A DNA stretch of 64,000 nt from Lysobacterales bacterium (GCA_019187485.1 JABAQR010000024.1:1-64000), one strand, 5' to 3'. Shown: positions 41,384 through 52,351, numbered from the stretch's first letter. Numbers and translations are program-made. Notes: generated by a model not told the origin, from the sequence alone.

Positions 41384-42649
41384 ATGGCCGAACTGACCCG
41401 CTCCGACTCCCTCGCCGACTGGCTCCGCCATCTCGAAACGCTGCATCCGCGGGCGATCGACCTCGGGCTGGAGCGGGTGCGCGAGGTCTGGGAGCGGCTC
41501 GGTTCGCCGCGCCCGGCGCCGGTCTGCATCACCATCGGCGGGACCAACGGCAAGGGTTCGACGGTCGCATTCCTCGAGGCGATGCTGCGCGCCGCCGGGC
41601 ACCGCGTCGGCGCTTACACCTCGCCGCACCTGCTGCGCTACAACGAGCGCGTGCGCCTCGATGGCGTCGACGCGGCGGATGCGGACCTGGTGTCTGCATT
41701 CGCCGACATCGAAGCCGCGCGCGGCGAGGTGTCGCTGAGCTATTTCGAGTTCGGCACGCTCGCGGCCTTCCTGCTGCTGGAGCGCTCAGGCGTCGACGCG
41801 GCGATCCTCGAGGTCGGCCTCGGCGGACGTCTCGACGCGGTCAACCTCATCGACGCGGATGCCGCGGTGTTGACCAGTGTCGACCTCGACCACCAGGAGT
41901 ACCTGGGCGAAACCCGAGAACGCATCGGCTGGGACAAGGCGCACATCTTCCGTGCCGGGCGGCCGGCGATCGTCGCCGCCGTCGATCCACCGGCGAGCGT
42001 CTTCGCAGTCGCGCATGCGCTCGGTGCGGTCGTCCTGCGGCCACCGGAACCGCTGCCAGGTCAGGGCGAGTGGCGCTGCGCGCTGCCGGACGGCACGCTG
42101 CTGGGGCTTCCACCGCCGGCGCTGGTCGCACCTTGCCAGCGGCGCAACGCGCAGGCGGCACTGTGGGCCTGGCATGCGTTGCGTGCGCGCCTGCGCTTCG
42201 ATGCCGCCGCCGCCGCCCGCGGCGTGGCTCTCGCGCAGGTGCGTGGTCGCCTGCAGCGGCTCCCGCGCACGCCCGAGACCTGGGTGGACGTGGCGCACAA
42301 CCCGGAAGCGGCGCGCGTGCTGGCGGGCTGGCTGGCGGCTGATCCGCGGCGACGCAAGGTCGCGGTGTTTGCCGCACTCGCCGACAAGGACCTCGCCGGC
42401 ATCGTCGCGCCCTTGCGTCAGCATTTTCACGCCTGGGTCGTGCTCGACCTGCGCCCGGCCAGTCCGCGTGCCGCAGATCCCGCCGCGCAGGCCAGGGCGC
42501 TTGCCGCGTTGCTCGCCGGGGATCCGTGCATCGAAACCGCCGCCGACATCGCAGCCGCGCTCGCGCAGGCCGAGCGCCTCGCCGGCCCCGCCGGTCGCGT
42601 CGTGGTCTTCGGCTCCTTCTTCACCGTCGCCGCCGCCCTCTCGATGTAG
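41384..42649 (+). CDS. folC: Dihydrofolate/folylpolyglutamate synthase FolC
   Basis: A 421-residue Mur-ligase-fold enzyme that joins glutamate to dihydropteroate and to folates. The ATP loop ITIGGTNGKGSTVAFLEA, SPHLLRYNERV, LEVGLGGRLDAVN and VDLDHQEYLG motifs are all present, with C-terminal VAHNPEAARVLAGWL. ATG 41384 follows the D1 element. Length is normal. folC-SPOR-cvpA-purF continues the conserved order. Confidence 0.96.
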   Translation: MAELTRSDSLADWLRHLETLHPRAIDLGLERVREVWERLGSPRPAPVCITIGGTNGKGSTVAFLEAMLRAAGHRVGAYTSPHLLRYNERVRLDGVDAADADLVSAFADIEAARGEVSLSYFEFGTLAAFLLLERSGVDAAILEVGLGGRLDAVNLIDADAAVLTSVDLDHQEYLGETRERIGWDKAHIFRAGRPAIVAAVDPPASVFAVAHALGAVVLRPPEPLPGQGEWRCALPDGTLLGLPPPALVAPCQRRNAQAALWAWHALRARLRFDAAAAARGVALAQVRGRLQRLPRTPETWVDVAHNPEAARVLAGWLAADPRRRKVAVFAALADKDLAGIVAPLRQHFHAWVVLDLRPASPRAADPAAQARALAALLAGDPCIETAADIAAALAQAERLAGPAGRVVVFGSFFTVAAALSM

Positions 42650-42814
42650 CGGCGCCGTCTGCGGCGCGACCGCTGCGCGCAGCCTGGGCACCGGGCCGCA
42701 GGCGCTTGCGCAACCCGGACGCGCCACGAGGTTGTGCACCTGCGCCCGCGCGGGAGCCCGGCCACCACAACGCCTATACTCGCCGCCCATCGCCTGCACC
42801 CGACTCGAATTCCG

Positions 42815-43759
42815 ATGGACGATGCCCTCCGTCAACGCCTGGTTGGCGCGGCCGTGATCATTGCGCTCGCGGTGATCTTCGTGCCGATGCTGCTCGATTC
42901 CCCGGAGCCGTCGCAGCGCACGCAGCAGGTGGACCTGACGATTCCGCCGCGCACCGAGCCCGGCATGGAGACGCGCCGGCTGCCGCTCGACCCGGCGATG
43001 ACCGCGCCGCAGCCGGCCACGGAGCCGGTCGCGGCGGGTGCGAGTCCGGATGTCTCCGATCCGGTGCCGGCCGATGGCGGCATCGCCGCACTCGACACTC
43101 CGGCGGCGGCACCGCCGAAGCCGCAGCCTGCGCCCACCGCGGAGGTGCCCGCCAGGCCCGATCCGCCGAAGCCGGAAGCGCCGAAACCCGACGCCGCGAA
43201 GCCGCAGGTCGCCGCGGCGTCCTTGCCGCAGCCGGCCACCGGCGGCCGCTTCCTCGCGCAGTTCGGCAGCTACGCCGAACGCGCCAATGCCGAAGCGCTG
43301 GTGCGCGATCTCGCCAAGGCCGGTGTGCCGGCAACGCTCGAGACCTTGCCCGGGACTTCCGGGCGACCGCTGCACCGGGTGCGCTCGAAGCCCTACGCGA
43401 CGCGTGCCGAAGCCGACGCGGCGCGCCTGGGCGCGCAGCGCCAGATCGCCGGCCTCGCCAGCAGCGTGGTCGAACTGGCCGCGGCCGACGCCACCCAGTC
43501 GACGCCGGCGCGGCCGAACCTTTCGGGCTGGGCGGTGCAGGTCGGCGTGTTCACGCGCAAGGACGGCGCCGAGGAACTCGCCAAACGCTTGCGCGACGGC
43601 GGCTACGCGGCCTTCGTCGAACCCGTGAAGCTGGCCGGCGGCCAGACCAGCCACCGCGTGCGCGTGGGCCCCGAGGTGAAGCGCGAGAACGCGCAGCGGA
43701 TTCAGGGCGAACTCAAGAGCAAGTTCAAGCTCGACGCGCTGGTCGTCGCCCACCCGTGA
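42815..43759 (+). CDS. SPOR-domain cell-division protein (DedD-like)
   Basis: A 314-residue inner-membrane protein. One N-terminal membrane segment (residues 9-26, VGAAVIIALAVIFVPMLL) is followed by a Pro/Ala-rich spacer. The C-terminal half appears to contain two SPOR domains: one starting RFLAQFGSYAERANAEALV and a second starting WAVQVGVFTRKDGAEELAKRL. SPOR domains bind denuded glycan strands at the septum. DedD normally has one; two tandem copies is slightly unusual. It lies between folC and cvpA, the usual dedD position. Confidence 0.88.
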   Translation: MDDALRQRLVGAAVIIALAVIFVPMLLDSPEPSQRTQQVDLTIPPRTEPGMETRRLPLDPAMTAPQPATEPVAAGASPDVSDPVPADGGIAALDTPAAAPPKPQPAPTAEVPARPDPPKPEAPKPDAAKPQVAAASLPQPATGGRFLAQFGSYAERANAEALVRDLAKAGVPATLETLPGTSGRPLHRVRSKPYATRAEADAARLGAQRQIAGLASSVVELAAADATQSTPARPNLSGWAVQVGVFTRKDGAEELAKRLRDGGYAAFVEPVKLAGGQTSHRVRVGPEVKRENAQRIQGELKSKFKLDALVVAHP

Positions 43760-43799
43760 GCCATCGCGGCGACGGAGGTTGCCGGGCGGGGCGCGCGCA

Positions 43800-44336
43800 A
43801 TGAGCGGGATCGACTGGGCGATCCTCGCGATCGTCGGCCTGTCGACCGCGATCAGCCTCATTCGCGGCTTCGTCGCAGAGGCGCTGTCGATCCTGGTCTG
43901 GCTACTCGCGTTGTGGGTCGCGTTCCGCTTCACCGCACCCTTCGCCGAGGTCTTCCTGCGCGGCGTCGAGGTCGAGTCGATCCGGCTCGCGGCGGCGGCG
44001 ATCGTGCTGCTGGTCGGCGTGTTGCTGATCGGCGGCATGGCCGGTTGGCTGATAGGTCGCCTGCTGAAATCGACCGGCCTGTCGGGCACCGACCGCCTGC
44101 TCGGTGCGGTGTTCGGCGCGCTGCGGGGCGCGCTCACGGTGCTCGCGCTGGTGGTGGTCGCAAGCTGGACGCCGCTGTGCCAGGAGCCGTGGTGGACGGC
44201 GTCGCGGCTGTTGCCGGCCTTCGAACGGCTCGCCGTTCAGGCGCGTGTGTTCCTGCCCGAGGGCCTGCGTGCGATCATCGGCAGTTGTCGCGCCGAGGCC
44301 GCTGCTGCGGCCGCGCAGGCGCCCACCGCGCGCTGA
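43800..44336 (+). CDS. cvpA: CvpA family membrane protein
   Basis: A 178-residue protein with four hydrophobic segments and the family start [24 protein letters not shown]; the [18 protein letters not shown] segment is also typical. CvpA is needed for colicin V production in E. coli and affects envelope stress tolerance. ATG 43800 is preferred over a start seven codons upstream. It immediately precedes purF, the conserved partner. Confidence 0.93.
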   Translation: MSGIDWAILAIVGLSTAISLIRGFVAEALSILVWLLALWVAFRFTAPFAEVFLRGVEVESIRLAAAAIVLLVGVLLIGGMAGWLIGRLLKSTGLSGTDRLLGAVFGALRGALTVLALVVVASWTPLCQEPWWTASRLLPAFERLAVQARVFLPEGLRAIIGSCRAEAAAAAAQAPTAR

Positions 44337-44361
44337 TCGCGCCTTCCAGGACTTCCAGACC

Positions 44362-45846
44362 ATGTGCGGAATCATCGGCATCGTCGGCCGCAGCGAGGTC
44401 GCCACCGCGCTCTACGATGGCCTGACCGTGCTCCAGCACCGCGGCCAGGACGCCGCCGGCATCGCCACCTTCGACGGCCAGCGCCTGCACCTGTCCAAGG
44501 GCAACGGCCTGGTCCGCGACGTCTTCGACAGCGCCTCGATGGCGCGCCTGCGCGGCCAGATCGGCATCGGTCACTGCCGTTACCCCACCGCCGGCTCCGA
44601 AGGTGCCGCCGAGGCCCAGCCCTTCTACGTCAACTCGCCCTTCGGCATCGCGCTGGCGCACAACGGCAACCTGACCAACACGCGCGCGCTCAAGCGCGAG
44701 GTCTATGCCGAGGACCGCCGCCACATCAACACCGATTCCGACAGCGAAGTGTTGCTGAACGTGCTCGCGCACGAGCTGCAGGTGCAGGAGCGCCTGCGCC
44801 CGGAGCCCGAGCAGTTGTTCAAGGCGGTGGCCGGCGTGCACGCGCGTTGCGTCGGCGGTTACGCGATCGTGGCCCTCGTGCTCGGCTGCGGCATGGTCGG
44901 CTTCCGCGACCCGAACGGCATCCGCCCGCTGGTGATCGGTCGTCGCGAGGGCGCTGAAGGCACCGAATGGGCGCTCGCATCGGAGAGCGTCGCGCTCGAC
45001 ATCCTCGGTTTTCGGCTGGAGCGCGATGTCGCCCCCGGCGAGGCCGTGCTGATCACCGGGGACGGCCAAATGCTCGCGCGCCAGTGCGCGCAGCCGGCGG
45101 TGCATGCGCCGTGCATCTTCGAGTACGTCTACCTCGCGCGGCCGGATTCGATGATCGAGGACGTCTCGGTCTACAAGGCGCGCCTGCGCATGGGTGAGCG
45201 GCTCGCGCAGAAGATCCGGCGCCTGCGTCCGGAGCACGACATCGACGTGATCATCCCGATCCCGGACACCTCGCGCAGCGCCGCGATCGCGATGGGCAAG
45301 CTGCTCGGCATCGAGTATCGCGAGGGTTTCGTCAAGAACCGCTACATCGGCCGCACCTTCATCATGCCGGGACAGAAGGAGCGCGTGAAATCGGTGCGCC
45401 GCAAGCTCAATCCGATGGAGCTGGAGTTCCGCAACAAGGTGGTGCTGCTGGTCGACGATTCGATCGTGCGTGGCACCACCAGCAAGCAGATCGTGCAGAT
45501 GGCGCGCGAGGCCGGCGCGAAGAAGGTCTATCTGGCCTCGGCGGCGCCGCCGGTGCGCTACCCGAACGTCTACGGCATCGACATGCCGGCGGTGTCCGAA
45601 CTGGTCGCACACGGCCGCAGCGAGGCCGAGATCGAGGCCTTCATCGGCTGCGACTGGCTGATCTACCAGGACCTGCCGGACCTGATCGCGGCGGTCCAGG
45701 AAGGCAACCCGGAGCTGCAGCACTTCGACACCTCCTGCTTCTCCGGCGAATACGTCACCGGCCTCGGCGAGGGCTACCTGCAGCAGCTCGAACTGCTGCG
45801 CTCGGATGGCGCCAAGGAAAAGCGGCGCGACGTGGTGGTCGCCTGA
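44362..45846 (+). CDS. purF: Amidophosphoribosyltransferase PurF
   Basis: A 494-residue enzyme that makes 5-phosphoribosylamine from PRPP and glutamine, the first step of purine synthesis. Met1 is followed by the nucleophile Cys (MCGIIGIVG). The glutaminase motifs [18 protein letters not shown] and HNGNLTN and the PRPP loop [15 protein letters not shown] are intact. No propeptide is present. The frame extends far upstream into cvpA but the conserved N-terminal Cys fixes the start. Confidence 0.97.
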   Translation: MCGIIGIVGRSEVATALYDGLTVLQHRGQDAAGIATFDGQRLHLSKGNGLVRDVFDSASMARLRGQIGIGHCRYPTAGSEGAAEAQPFYVNSPFGIALAHNGNLTNTRALKREVYAEDRRHINTDSDSEVLLNVLAHELQVQERLRPEPEQLFKAVAGVHARCVGGYAIVALVLGCGMVGFRDPNGIRPLVIGRREGAEGTEWALASESVALDILGFRLERDVAPGEAVLITGDGQMLARQCAQPAVHAPCIFEYVYLARPDSMIEDVSVYKARLRMGERLAQKIRRLRPEHDIDVIIPIPDTSRSAAIAMGKLLGIEYREGFVKNRYIGRTFIMPGQKERVKSVRRKLNPMELEFRNKVVLLVDDSIVRGTTSKQIVQMAREAGAKKVYLASAAPPVRYPNVYGIDMPAVSELVAHGRSEAEIEAFIGCDWLIYQDLPDLIAAVQEGNPELQHFDTSCFSGEYVTGLGEGYLQQLELLRSDGAKEKRRDVVVA

Positions 45847-46027
45847 TCGGTCGTCCCGGTAGGTCACCTTGTCCGCAATGCGGACTACGTGGCAGCGGTC
45901 CCAAGATGGACTACTTCGCAGGGCCGCAAGGCGGACCACCCGACGCTGGCCGGTATCGCCCCGATGCACGGGCGCAGTCAGGCCGCAAGCATCGAATGAC
46001 CCGACTCGGAAACAGGGAGGCCAGGCA
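45847..46027. repeat. Imperfect direct repeats upstream of DUF455 gene
   Basis: The gap contains GTCCGCAATGCGGAC, a short hairpin, and two imperfect copies of a GGACTACxTxGCAGxG unit about 29 bases apart (near 45881 and 45909). The composition resembles decayed intergenic repeats. No promoter is obvious. Confidence 0.4.
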
Positions 46028-46840
46028 ATGGTCGAGGCGATCCACCACCGCCAGCTCGCCCGCGAATGCCTGCTCGAAGCCGACGTCGCCGCCAAGCTGG
46101 CGCGCACGGCGGTGGTATCCGCAGCCATCGCTTCCGGCGCCTGCCCGATCTCGCCCGAAGGCGGCCCCGCGATCGAACGCATCGAGCAGCCCGGCCGGCC
46201 GTCGCAGCCTGCGCTCGTGCCCCCGGCTCGGCTCGCGCAACGCAAGCTCCACCACCCCGAAGGCCGCGCCGCGCTGGTGCACGCGGTCGCCCACATCGAG
46301 TTCAATGCGATCAACCTCGCGTGGGATGCGGTCTACCGCTTTCCGGGCATGCCCGCAGCGTACTACCGCGACTGGGCCAGCGTCGCCGCGGACGAAGCGC
46401 GCCATTTCGCCCTGCTGCAGGCGCGCCTTGCCGAGCTCGGCCACACCTACGGAGATTTTCCGGCCCACGACGGCCTCTGGCAGATGGCCCTGGACACCGA
46501 CCACGATCCCTTGTTGCGCATGGCTCTCGTCCCACGCGTGCTCGAGGCACGCGGCCTGGATGTGACCCCGGGCATGATCGAACGGCTGCAGCGCGCCGGC
46601 GACGCCGCCACGGTGGCCTCGCTTGAAGTGATCCTGCGCGAAGAGGTGCGTCACGTCGCGATCGGCACACGCTGGTTCCGCCATCTCTGTGGTCAACGCG
46701 GCGAGGATCCGGTCGAGCTGTTCCCGCGCCTGCTGCGCGAGCACGCGGTGGTGCTGCGGCTGCCCTTCAACGAAGCTGCGCGAATGGCCGCGGGCTTCGT
46801 CGCGGAAGAGTTGTCCGCTTTGGCTGCGATCGCCCGTTGA
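46028..46840 (+). CDS. DUF455 ferritin-like protein
   Basis: A 270-residue protein of the DUF455 family with a predicted ferritin-like four-helix fold. Potential di-metal ligands are seen in HIEFNAINLAWD, ADEARHFALL and REEVRHVAIG, the EX(2)H pattern of di-iron proteins. ATG 46028 is preceded by an AGGGAGG Shine-Dalgarno and is preferred over 53 upstream codons that read through the repeat region. Biological role is unknown. Confidence 0.88.
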   Translation: MVEAIHHRQLARECLLEADVAAKLARTAVVSAAIASGACPISPEGGPAIERIEQPGRPSQPALVPPARLAQRKLHHPEGRAALVHAVAHIEFNAINLAWDAVYRFPGMPAAYYRDWASVAADEARHFALLQARLAELGHTYGDFPAHDGLWQMALDTDHDPLLRMALVPRVLEARGLDVTPGMIERLQRAGDAATVASLEVILREEVRHVAIGTRWFRHLCGQRGEDPVELFPRLLREHAVVLRLPFNEAARMAAGFVAEELSALAAIAR

Positions 46841-46974
46841 GAGGATTCCGAGGCCGCTCGCGTCTTTAACTCCCGTACAGGGCTGTGTTAGCCTTGTGCG
46901 GTGGGGTGCTGCGGCCGAGGGCGGCCGGCATCGCTATCGGGCGCGCAACTTCAACTCTTCTGAAGGACACCTCC

Positions 46975-47880
46975 ATGAATCACAAAGCTCTCCTGGGTAC
47001 GGCCATCGCCGCCGCGCTCATGTTCGGTGCGCAGGCCGCCTCGGCGTGCGTGATCAGCGCCTGGGCCCCGGTGCAGGCCGGCGGCTCCCAGGGCGTCTCG
47101 GCGGCCGATGCTGGCGATCCGACCGTTGGCGGCGGTCCGACTGCGGGTGGCTTCAAGCGCTACTCGGGCAGTTGCAGCCTGCGCGTGAATTCCGCCAATG
47201 GCGCCACCGGTCGCTATGTGCTGGACAGCACTCCCGGTGCCGAAACCAGCTACCGCGTGCGCTTCATGTACTTCACCGGCAACCTGAGCGGCACCGCCGA
47301 CATCTTCCAGGCGCGCAACTCGGGCGGCACCAACATCATCCGCGTGACCCATGACGGCACCAACATGTCCGTCAGCACCACCAGTGGGTCCACCGCGACC
47401 TTCGCGGTGAACGACAACGCCTGGTACACGGTCGAGCTGGCCTGGGCGTCCGCGGCGGGCACCGGTTCGCTGACCGGCACCGTCCGTGGTGCGGGCAGCA
47501 CGACCGCCGCCGGCACCATCAACATCACCGGCCTCAACAACGGCAGCGACCGCATCGATGAAGCTCGCCTCGGTCTCGCCGCCGGCACGCCCAACTTCAA
47601 CTCCACGGCGATCTACTTCGATGAGTTCGATTCGCGCCGGACGCAGAATCCCGGTCGTCTCTGCCGCGGCGACGCCGGCGGTGGTGCGGGCGGTGCGCCG
47701 GACGGGCTTCTGAACGTCTTCGACATCGGCGCCATGGTGGGTGAGATCCAGGCGCCGACGAACCCCGCGAATCTGGTCAAGGGTCAGCCGGACTTCAATG
47801 AGGACGGCATCCTGAACGTGTTCGACATCGGCACGATGGTGCCCGTCATCGTCGCAAACACCCCTTGCTCGGCCACCTAA
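46975..47880 (+). CDS. Exported protein with dockerin-like C-terminus
   Basis: A 301-residue secreted protein. Residues 1-23 form a signal peptide (ending AASA before CVISAW). The middle (about 40-225) has a beta-sandwich look of the LamG/concanavalin type, with YRVRFMYFTGN and YTVELAWA strands. The C-terminus carries two dockerin-like EF-hand repeats: PDGLLNVFDIGAMVGEI and PDFNEDGILNVFDIGTMV. The second has the DxNxDGxxNxxD calcium pattern; the first has an insertion before DG. A Cys pair flanks the module (RLC and TPC). GAAGGA precedes the ATG. It is the first of three exported-protein genes with small gaps; the next two look cohesin-like. Confidence 0.82.
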   Translation: MNHKALLGTAIAAALMFGAQAASACVISAWAPVQAGGSQGVSAADAGDPTVGGGPTAGGFKRYSGSCSLRVNSANGATGRYVLDSTPGAETSYRVRFMYFTGNLSGTADIFQARNSGGTNIIRVTHDGTNMSVSTTSGSTATFAVNDNAWYTVELAWASAAGTGSLTGTVRGAGSTTAAGTINITGLNNGSDRIDEARLGLAAGTPNFNSTAIYFDEFDSRRTQNPGRLCRGDAGGGAGGAPDGLLNVFDIGAMVGEIQAPTNPANLVKGQPDFNEDGILNVFDIGTMVPVIVANTPCSAT

Positions 47881-47898
47881 GATCCAGGAGCCACGGAA

Positions 47899-48345
47899 AT
47901 GAATCGCGCAATCCTGTTTGTCGCCGCCGCCTCGCTGATGGCGGTCGCTTCCACCGCGTCTGCGGGCAATGACCTCATCGTCGCATCGGCCAAGAGCGGT
48001 GCGACCGCTTTCTCGGCGGACGCGGTGCTCGATGGCGAGGCGGTGGGTCTGCAGTTCCGCATCAAGGTCGTCGGCGGATCCGACAAGACCCGTTTCATGC
48101 TCGACAACTGCCTGAAGAGCCTGCCGAAGACGCATCAGGGTACCTGCGGCGTCTCCTCGGACAAGTCGATAGTGACCGGCCTGGTCTACAGCCTGTCCAA
48201 CGCCAAGCTGCCTGCGGGTGTGTTCCCGCTGGGGACGGTGCACGTGACCTCGGGCGAAAAGGTGTCCTTCGAAGTTGTGGAGTTCCTGGTGGCAGGCGAT
48301 GCTGGCCGGCCGCTTGAAGCGGCGGTACAGAATGCCCTAAAGTAA
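47899..48345 (+). CDS. Small exported protein, possibly cohesin-like
   Basis: A 148-residue protein with a signal peptide (residues 1-22, ending STASA). I do not recognise it firmly. The mature part is rich in beta strands: VGLQFRIKVVGG, then GLVYSLSNAKLPAGVFPLGTVHV and KVSFEVVEFLVAGDAGRPLEA. This strand order, with a central hydrophobic xGxF strand and a final G-xx-L, resembles isolated cohesin domains seen next to dockerin proteins. Two Cys (LDNC and GTCG) could form a disulphide. It begins 18 bases after the dockerin-like gene with a GGAG site, so it is in the same operon. Confidence 0.7.
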   Translation: MNRAILFVAAASLMAVASTASAGNDLIVASAKSGATAFSADAVLDGEAVGLQFRIKVVGGSDKTRFMLDNCLKSLPKTHQGTCGVSSDKSIVTGLVYSLSNAKLPAGVFPLGTVHVTSGEKVSFEVVEFLVAGDAGRPLEAAVQNALK

Positions 48346-48383
48346 CGAAGTCAGTGGTTGCGCCCTTGCGTTAGGAGATAATA

Positions 48384-50105
48384 ATGAGAATGTTCAAGAG
48401 TTTGACGGCGGCGCTTGGCCTCCTGGCCCTCGCGGGTTCGGAGGCAGCGCTCGCCGGTGCGTGGACCATCGGTAACGGTTCCGGCAACGCCGGGACCCAA
48501 GTCACCGTTCCGGTGAACTTCGCCGGTGACGGCGTCACCATTTCCAGCCAGATCACGGTGTCGGTGGCGGCGCCGCTGTCGGTCGTCAGTGCAACTCCCC
48601 AGAATGGGCAAGCCTGCAGCGCGAGCGGCAACTCCGTGACCATCGTGCTGTTCTCGTTCAGCGCGCTGCCCGGCGCTGCCACGAACTACTGCAACATCAC
48701 GCTGGCGATCGCTACGGGTACTCCGGCGAGCCCGCCGACGCTGCCGGTCACCGGTAGCGCCCAGTTGTGCGCGATCTCCGGCGGTGGCGCGGCCCCGACC
48801 TGCACCGCGGCCAACGGTGCGATCACCGTCACCGGCGGTGGTGGCAACACCCCGCCGACCATCGCCTACAACCCGACGACTGGTACGACGATCAACTACA
48901 CCGGCGCCGGTACGGCCTCGTCGATCGTGGCCACGCCGAGCGGCGGTGCCGGCTCGGGCGCGGCGGCGACCACCACGGTCGGCGCGTGCACGATCTCCGG
49001 TGGTGGCGCTGCGTTCCCGACCACCAACATCGCGCAGCTGTCGTTCGTCGGCAATACCGTGACGCCGCAGAATATCGCGCTGCCGAACTGCGTCCCGCAG
49101 GCCGGCGGTGAGACCAACGCCACCTTGACCTGCCCCGAGTCTGCCGGTGGCGGCGCTGCGGTCAATCGCACCTGGCCACTGGTGTGCCCGCAGGCTGCGG
49201 TCGGGGCCACGCCGCCGACGCTGACGTACAACCCGGCCAGTGGATCGACCACCAACGTCAACGCCGGTAACAACCTGACCATCAACGTCGGCTGCCCGAA
49301 CGATGGCGCTGCTTGCGGCGGCACTGGATCGGGTTTGGGTGCGACTTCCCGCTTGAACACGTTGGTGGCGACCTACACCGGCCTTGCCAGCCCGGCACCG
49401 TCCATGCAGTGCAACTTCGTCACCGAAGGCGGCGCCGTGGTAGTGGCCCCGCTGGATTTCGTCGCGACCCAGGCTGACTCGGGCGACATCCGCTGCACTT
49501 GCCCGGTCAACTCGACGGGTCTTCCCACCGAGCCTTTCCAGGTCACGGTGCAGGAAAGCAGCCCGGCCAGCGGCGGCGTCACCGCCACGCGCACCTTCAA
49601 CATCACCTGCCAAGGCGCTCCGCCCCCGGCGTGCGGCACGATCAGCGCAAATCCGCCTTCTGGCACGCTGACGCTGACCAATGGTGGTGCGGCCACGCAG
49701 ATCATGCAGGCGGCTCTGGCCGGTGCCGGTGCGGGCGTCAGCCACACCGTCAACTGCTCGCTGAGCGGCGTGTCCTCTGGCACCGTGTTCACGATCACGA
49801 CCAGCCCGAGCCCGCTGACGCTGAACAACGTCACCACCACCGGGACGGTCAGCGCGAGCTGCACCAACTCCCTGCAGACCCAGGGCAGCGGTACGCTGAC
49901 CTGCACCTCGACCGCGAGCGGCGCCAGCGGCTGCGCATCGCTGAGCGCTCAGTACACGCTGCAGTGCCCGGGCGCTGGCGGTCCGCCGCCGGGCCCGCTG
50001 CCGTCGGTTCCGGTGCCGGCGCTGGGTGAGCAGGGTCGCATCCTGCTGGCCGCGCTGATGCTGCTGCTCGGCCTCGGCGTCGTCGGCTTCCGCATGCGCG
50101 GCTGA
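48384..50105 (+). CDS. Exported repeat protein with IPTL-CTERM-like tail
   Basis: A 573-residue protein. A signal peptide (1-22, ending ALA) precedes a cohesin-like domain (about 22-150: GNAGTQVTVPVNFAGDGV, then ITVSVAAPLSVVSATP). Two copies of a Cys-bearing module follow, starting PPTIAYNPTTGTT (about 153) and PPTLTYNPASGSTT (about 274), related to the autotransporter passenger; a third, more distant Cys-rich part ends near 530. The C-terminus has PVPALGEQGRILLAALM, a membrane helix and RMRG, which matches the IPTL-CTERM pattern of exosortase H substrates. A strong AGGAGATA site precedes the ATG. A terminator follows the stop. Confidence 0.82.
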   Translation: MRMFKSLTAALGLLALAGSEAALAGAWTIGNGSGNAGTQVTVPVNFAGDGVTISSQITVSVAAPLSVVSATPQNGQACSASGNSVTIVLFSFSALPGAATNYCNITLAIATGTPASPPTLPVTGSAQLCAISGGGAAPTCTAANGAITVTGGGGNTPPTIAYNPTTGTTINYTGAGTASSIVATPSGGAGSGAAATTTVGACTISGGGAAFPTTNIAQLSFVGNTVTPQNIALPNCVPQAGGETNATLTCPESAGGGAAVNRTWPLVCPQAAVGATPPTLTYNPASGSTTNVNAGNNLTINVGCPNDGAACGGTGSGLGATSRLNTLVATYTGLASPAPSMQCNFVTEGGAVVVAPLDFVATQADSGDIRCTCPVNSTGLPTEPFQVTVQESSPASGGVTATRTFNITCQGAPPPACGTISANPPSGTLTLTNGGAATQIMQAALAGAGAGVSHTVNCSLSGVSSGTVFTITTSPSPLTLNNVTTTGTVSASCTNSLQTQGSGTLTCTSTASGASGCASLSAQYTLQCPGAGGPPPGPLPSVPVPALGEQGRILLAALMLLLGLGVVGFRMRG

Positions 50106-50132
50106 TCGACCCAAGGTGCTGTAGCTTGAACC

Positions 50133-50158
50133 CGAAGGGGCCCGCGAGGGCCCCTTCG
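50133..50158 (+). terminator. Hairpin terminator after exported-protein cluster
   Basis: CGAAGGGGCCC (50133-50143) and GGGCCCCTTCG (50148-50158) form an 11-bp perfect stem with a GCGA tetraloop 28 bases after the stop of the IPTL-CTERM-like gene. Only a short GCGTTTG stretch follows, so the U-tract is weak. Confidence 0.8.
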
Positions 50159-50188
50159 GCGTTTGAGTCCCCGTTCATTTTCAAGTTT

Positions 50189-50284
50189 GGTGAGCGGCGC
50201 CGCCCAAGGAGAAGCGGCCACCGGGACGGCGGCCCTGGTGAGCGGCGCCACCCCGGAAGAATTGGCTGCCGGGACGGCGGCCCT
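50189..50284 (+). repeat. 48-bp tandem duplication
   Basis: Two adjacent 48-base copies, both beginning GGTGAGCGGCGCC and ending GGGACGGCGGCCCT, differ mainly in the middle. In one frame they encode a 16-residue repeat with the conserved ends LVSGA and GTAAL. Unit length is a multiple of three, compatible with a decayed or very small coding sequence. Confidence 0.8.
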
Positions 50285-50487
50285 TCAGATGCGCGTCGTT
50301 CGCGGCGCCGGAAGAGCTGCGCTCGCGAGCCGCTGCGGTTGTTCAGACGGCGAAGGACCCTGTCAGATCACGTCGCCCACCGATCGCCCTTGTGGATCGT
50401 GCCGGATGCCGAACTTGGCTCGCTAGACTCGGTCCCATCGCCCGCGAGCCCTTCCCGGTTCAACGCTTACGCCCTGGAGATCCCCGC

Positions 50488-52320
<1,833 letters not shown>

Positions 52321-52351
52321 AAGCGACGGTCGGGCCGCGAAACCGCTCCGC

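Larger units (their letters stand above)
50106..50487. other. 382-bp gap before glmS
   Basis: The gap holds a strong hairpin terminator at 50133-50158, a 48-bp tandem duplication at 50189-50284 and about 200 bases without recognisable features before glmS. A TTG-started frame of 87 codons crosses the duplication and encodes a repeated 16-residue LVSGA...GTAAL unit, but it lacks a ribosome binding site and is not called as a gene. Confidence 0.6.

Noticed and set aside
48351-50114. A 587-codon minus-strand frame opposite the IPTL-CTERM-like gene
   Set aside because: The plus frame has a strong ribosome binding site, signal peptide and sorting tail; the minus frame has none.
50310-50487. glmS ribozyme or riboswitch upstream of glmS
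   Set aside because: No conserved glmS ribozyme core is visible, and the class is known from Gram-positive bacteria.
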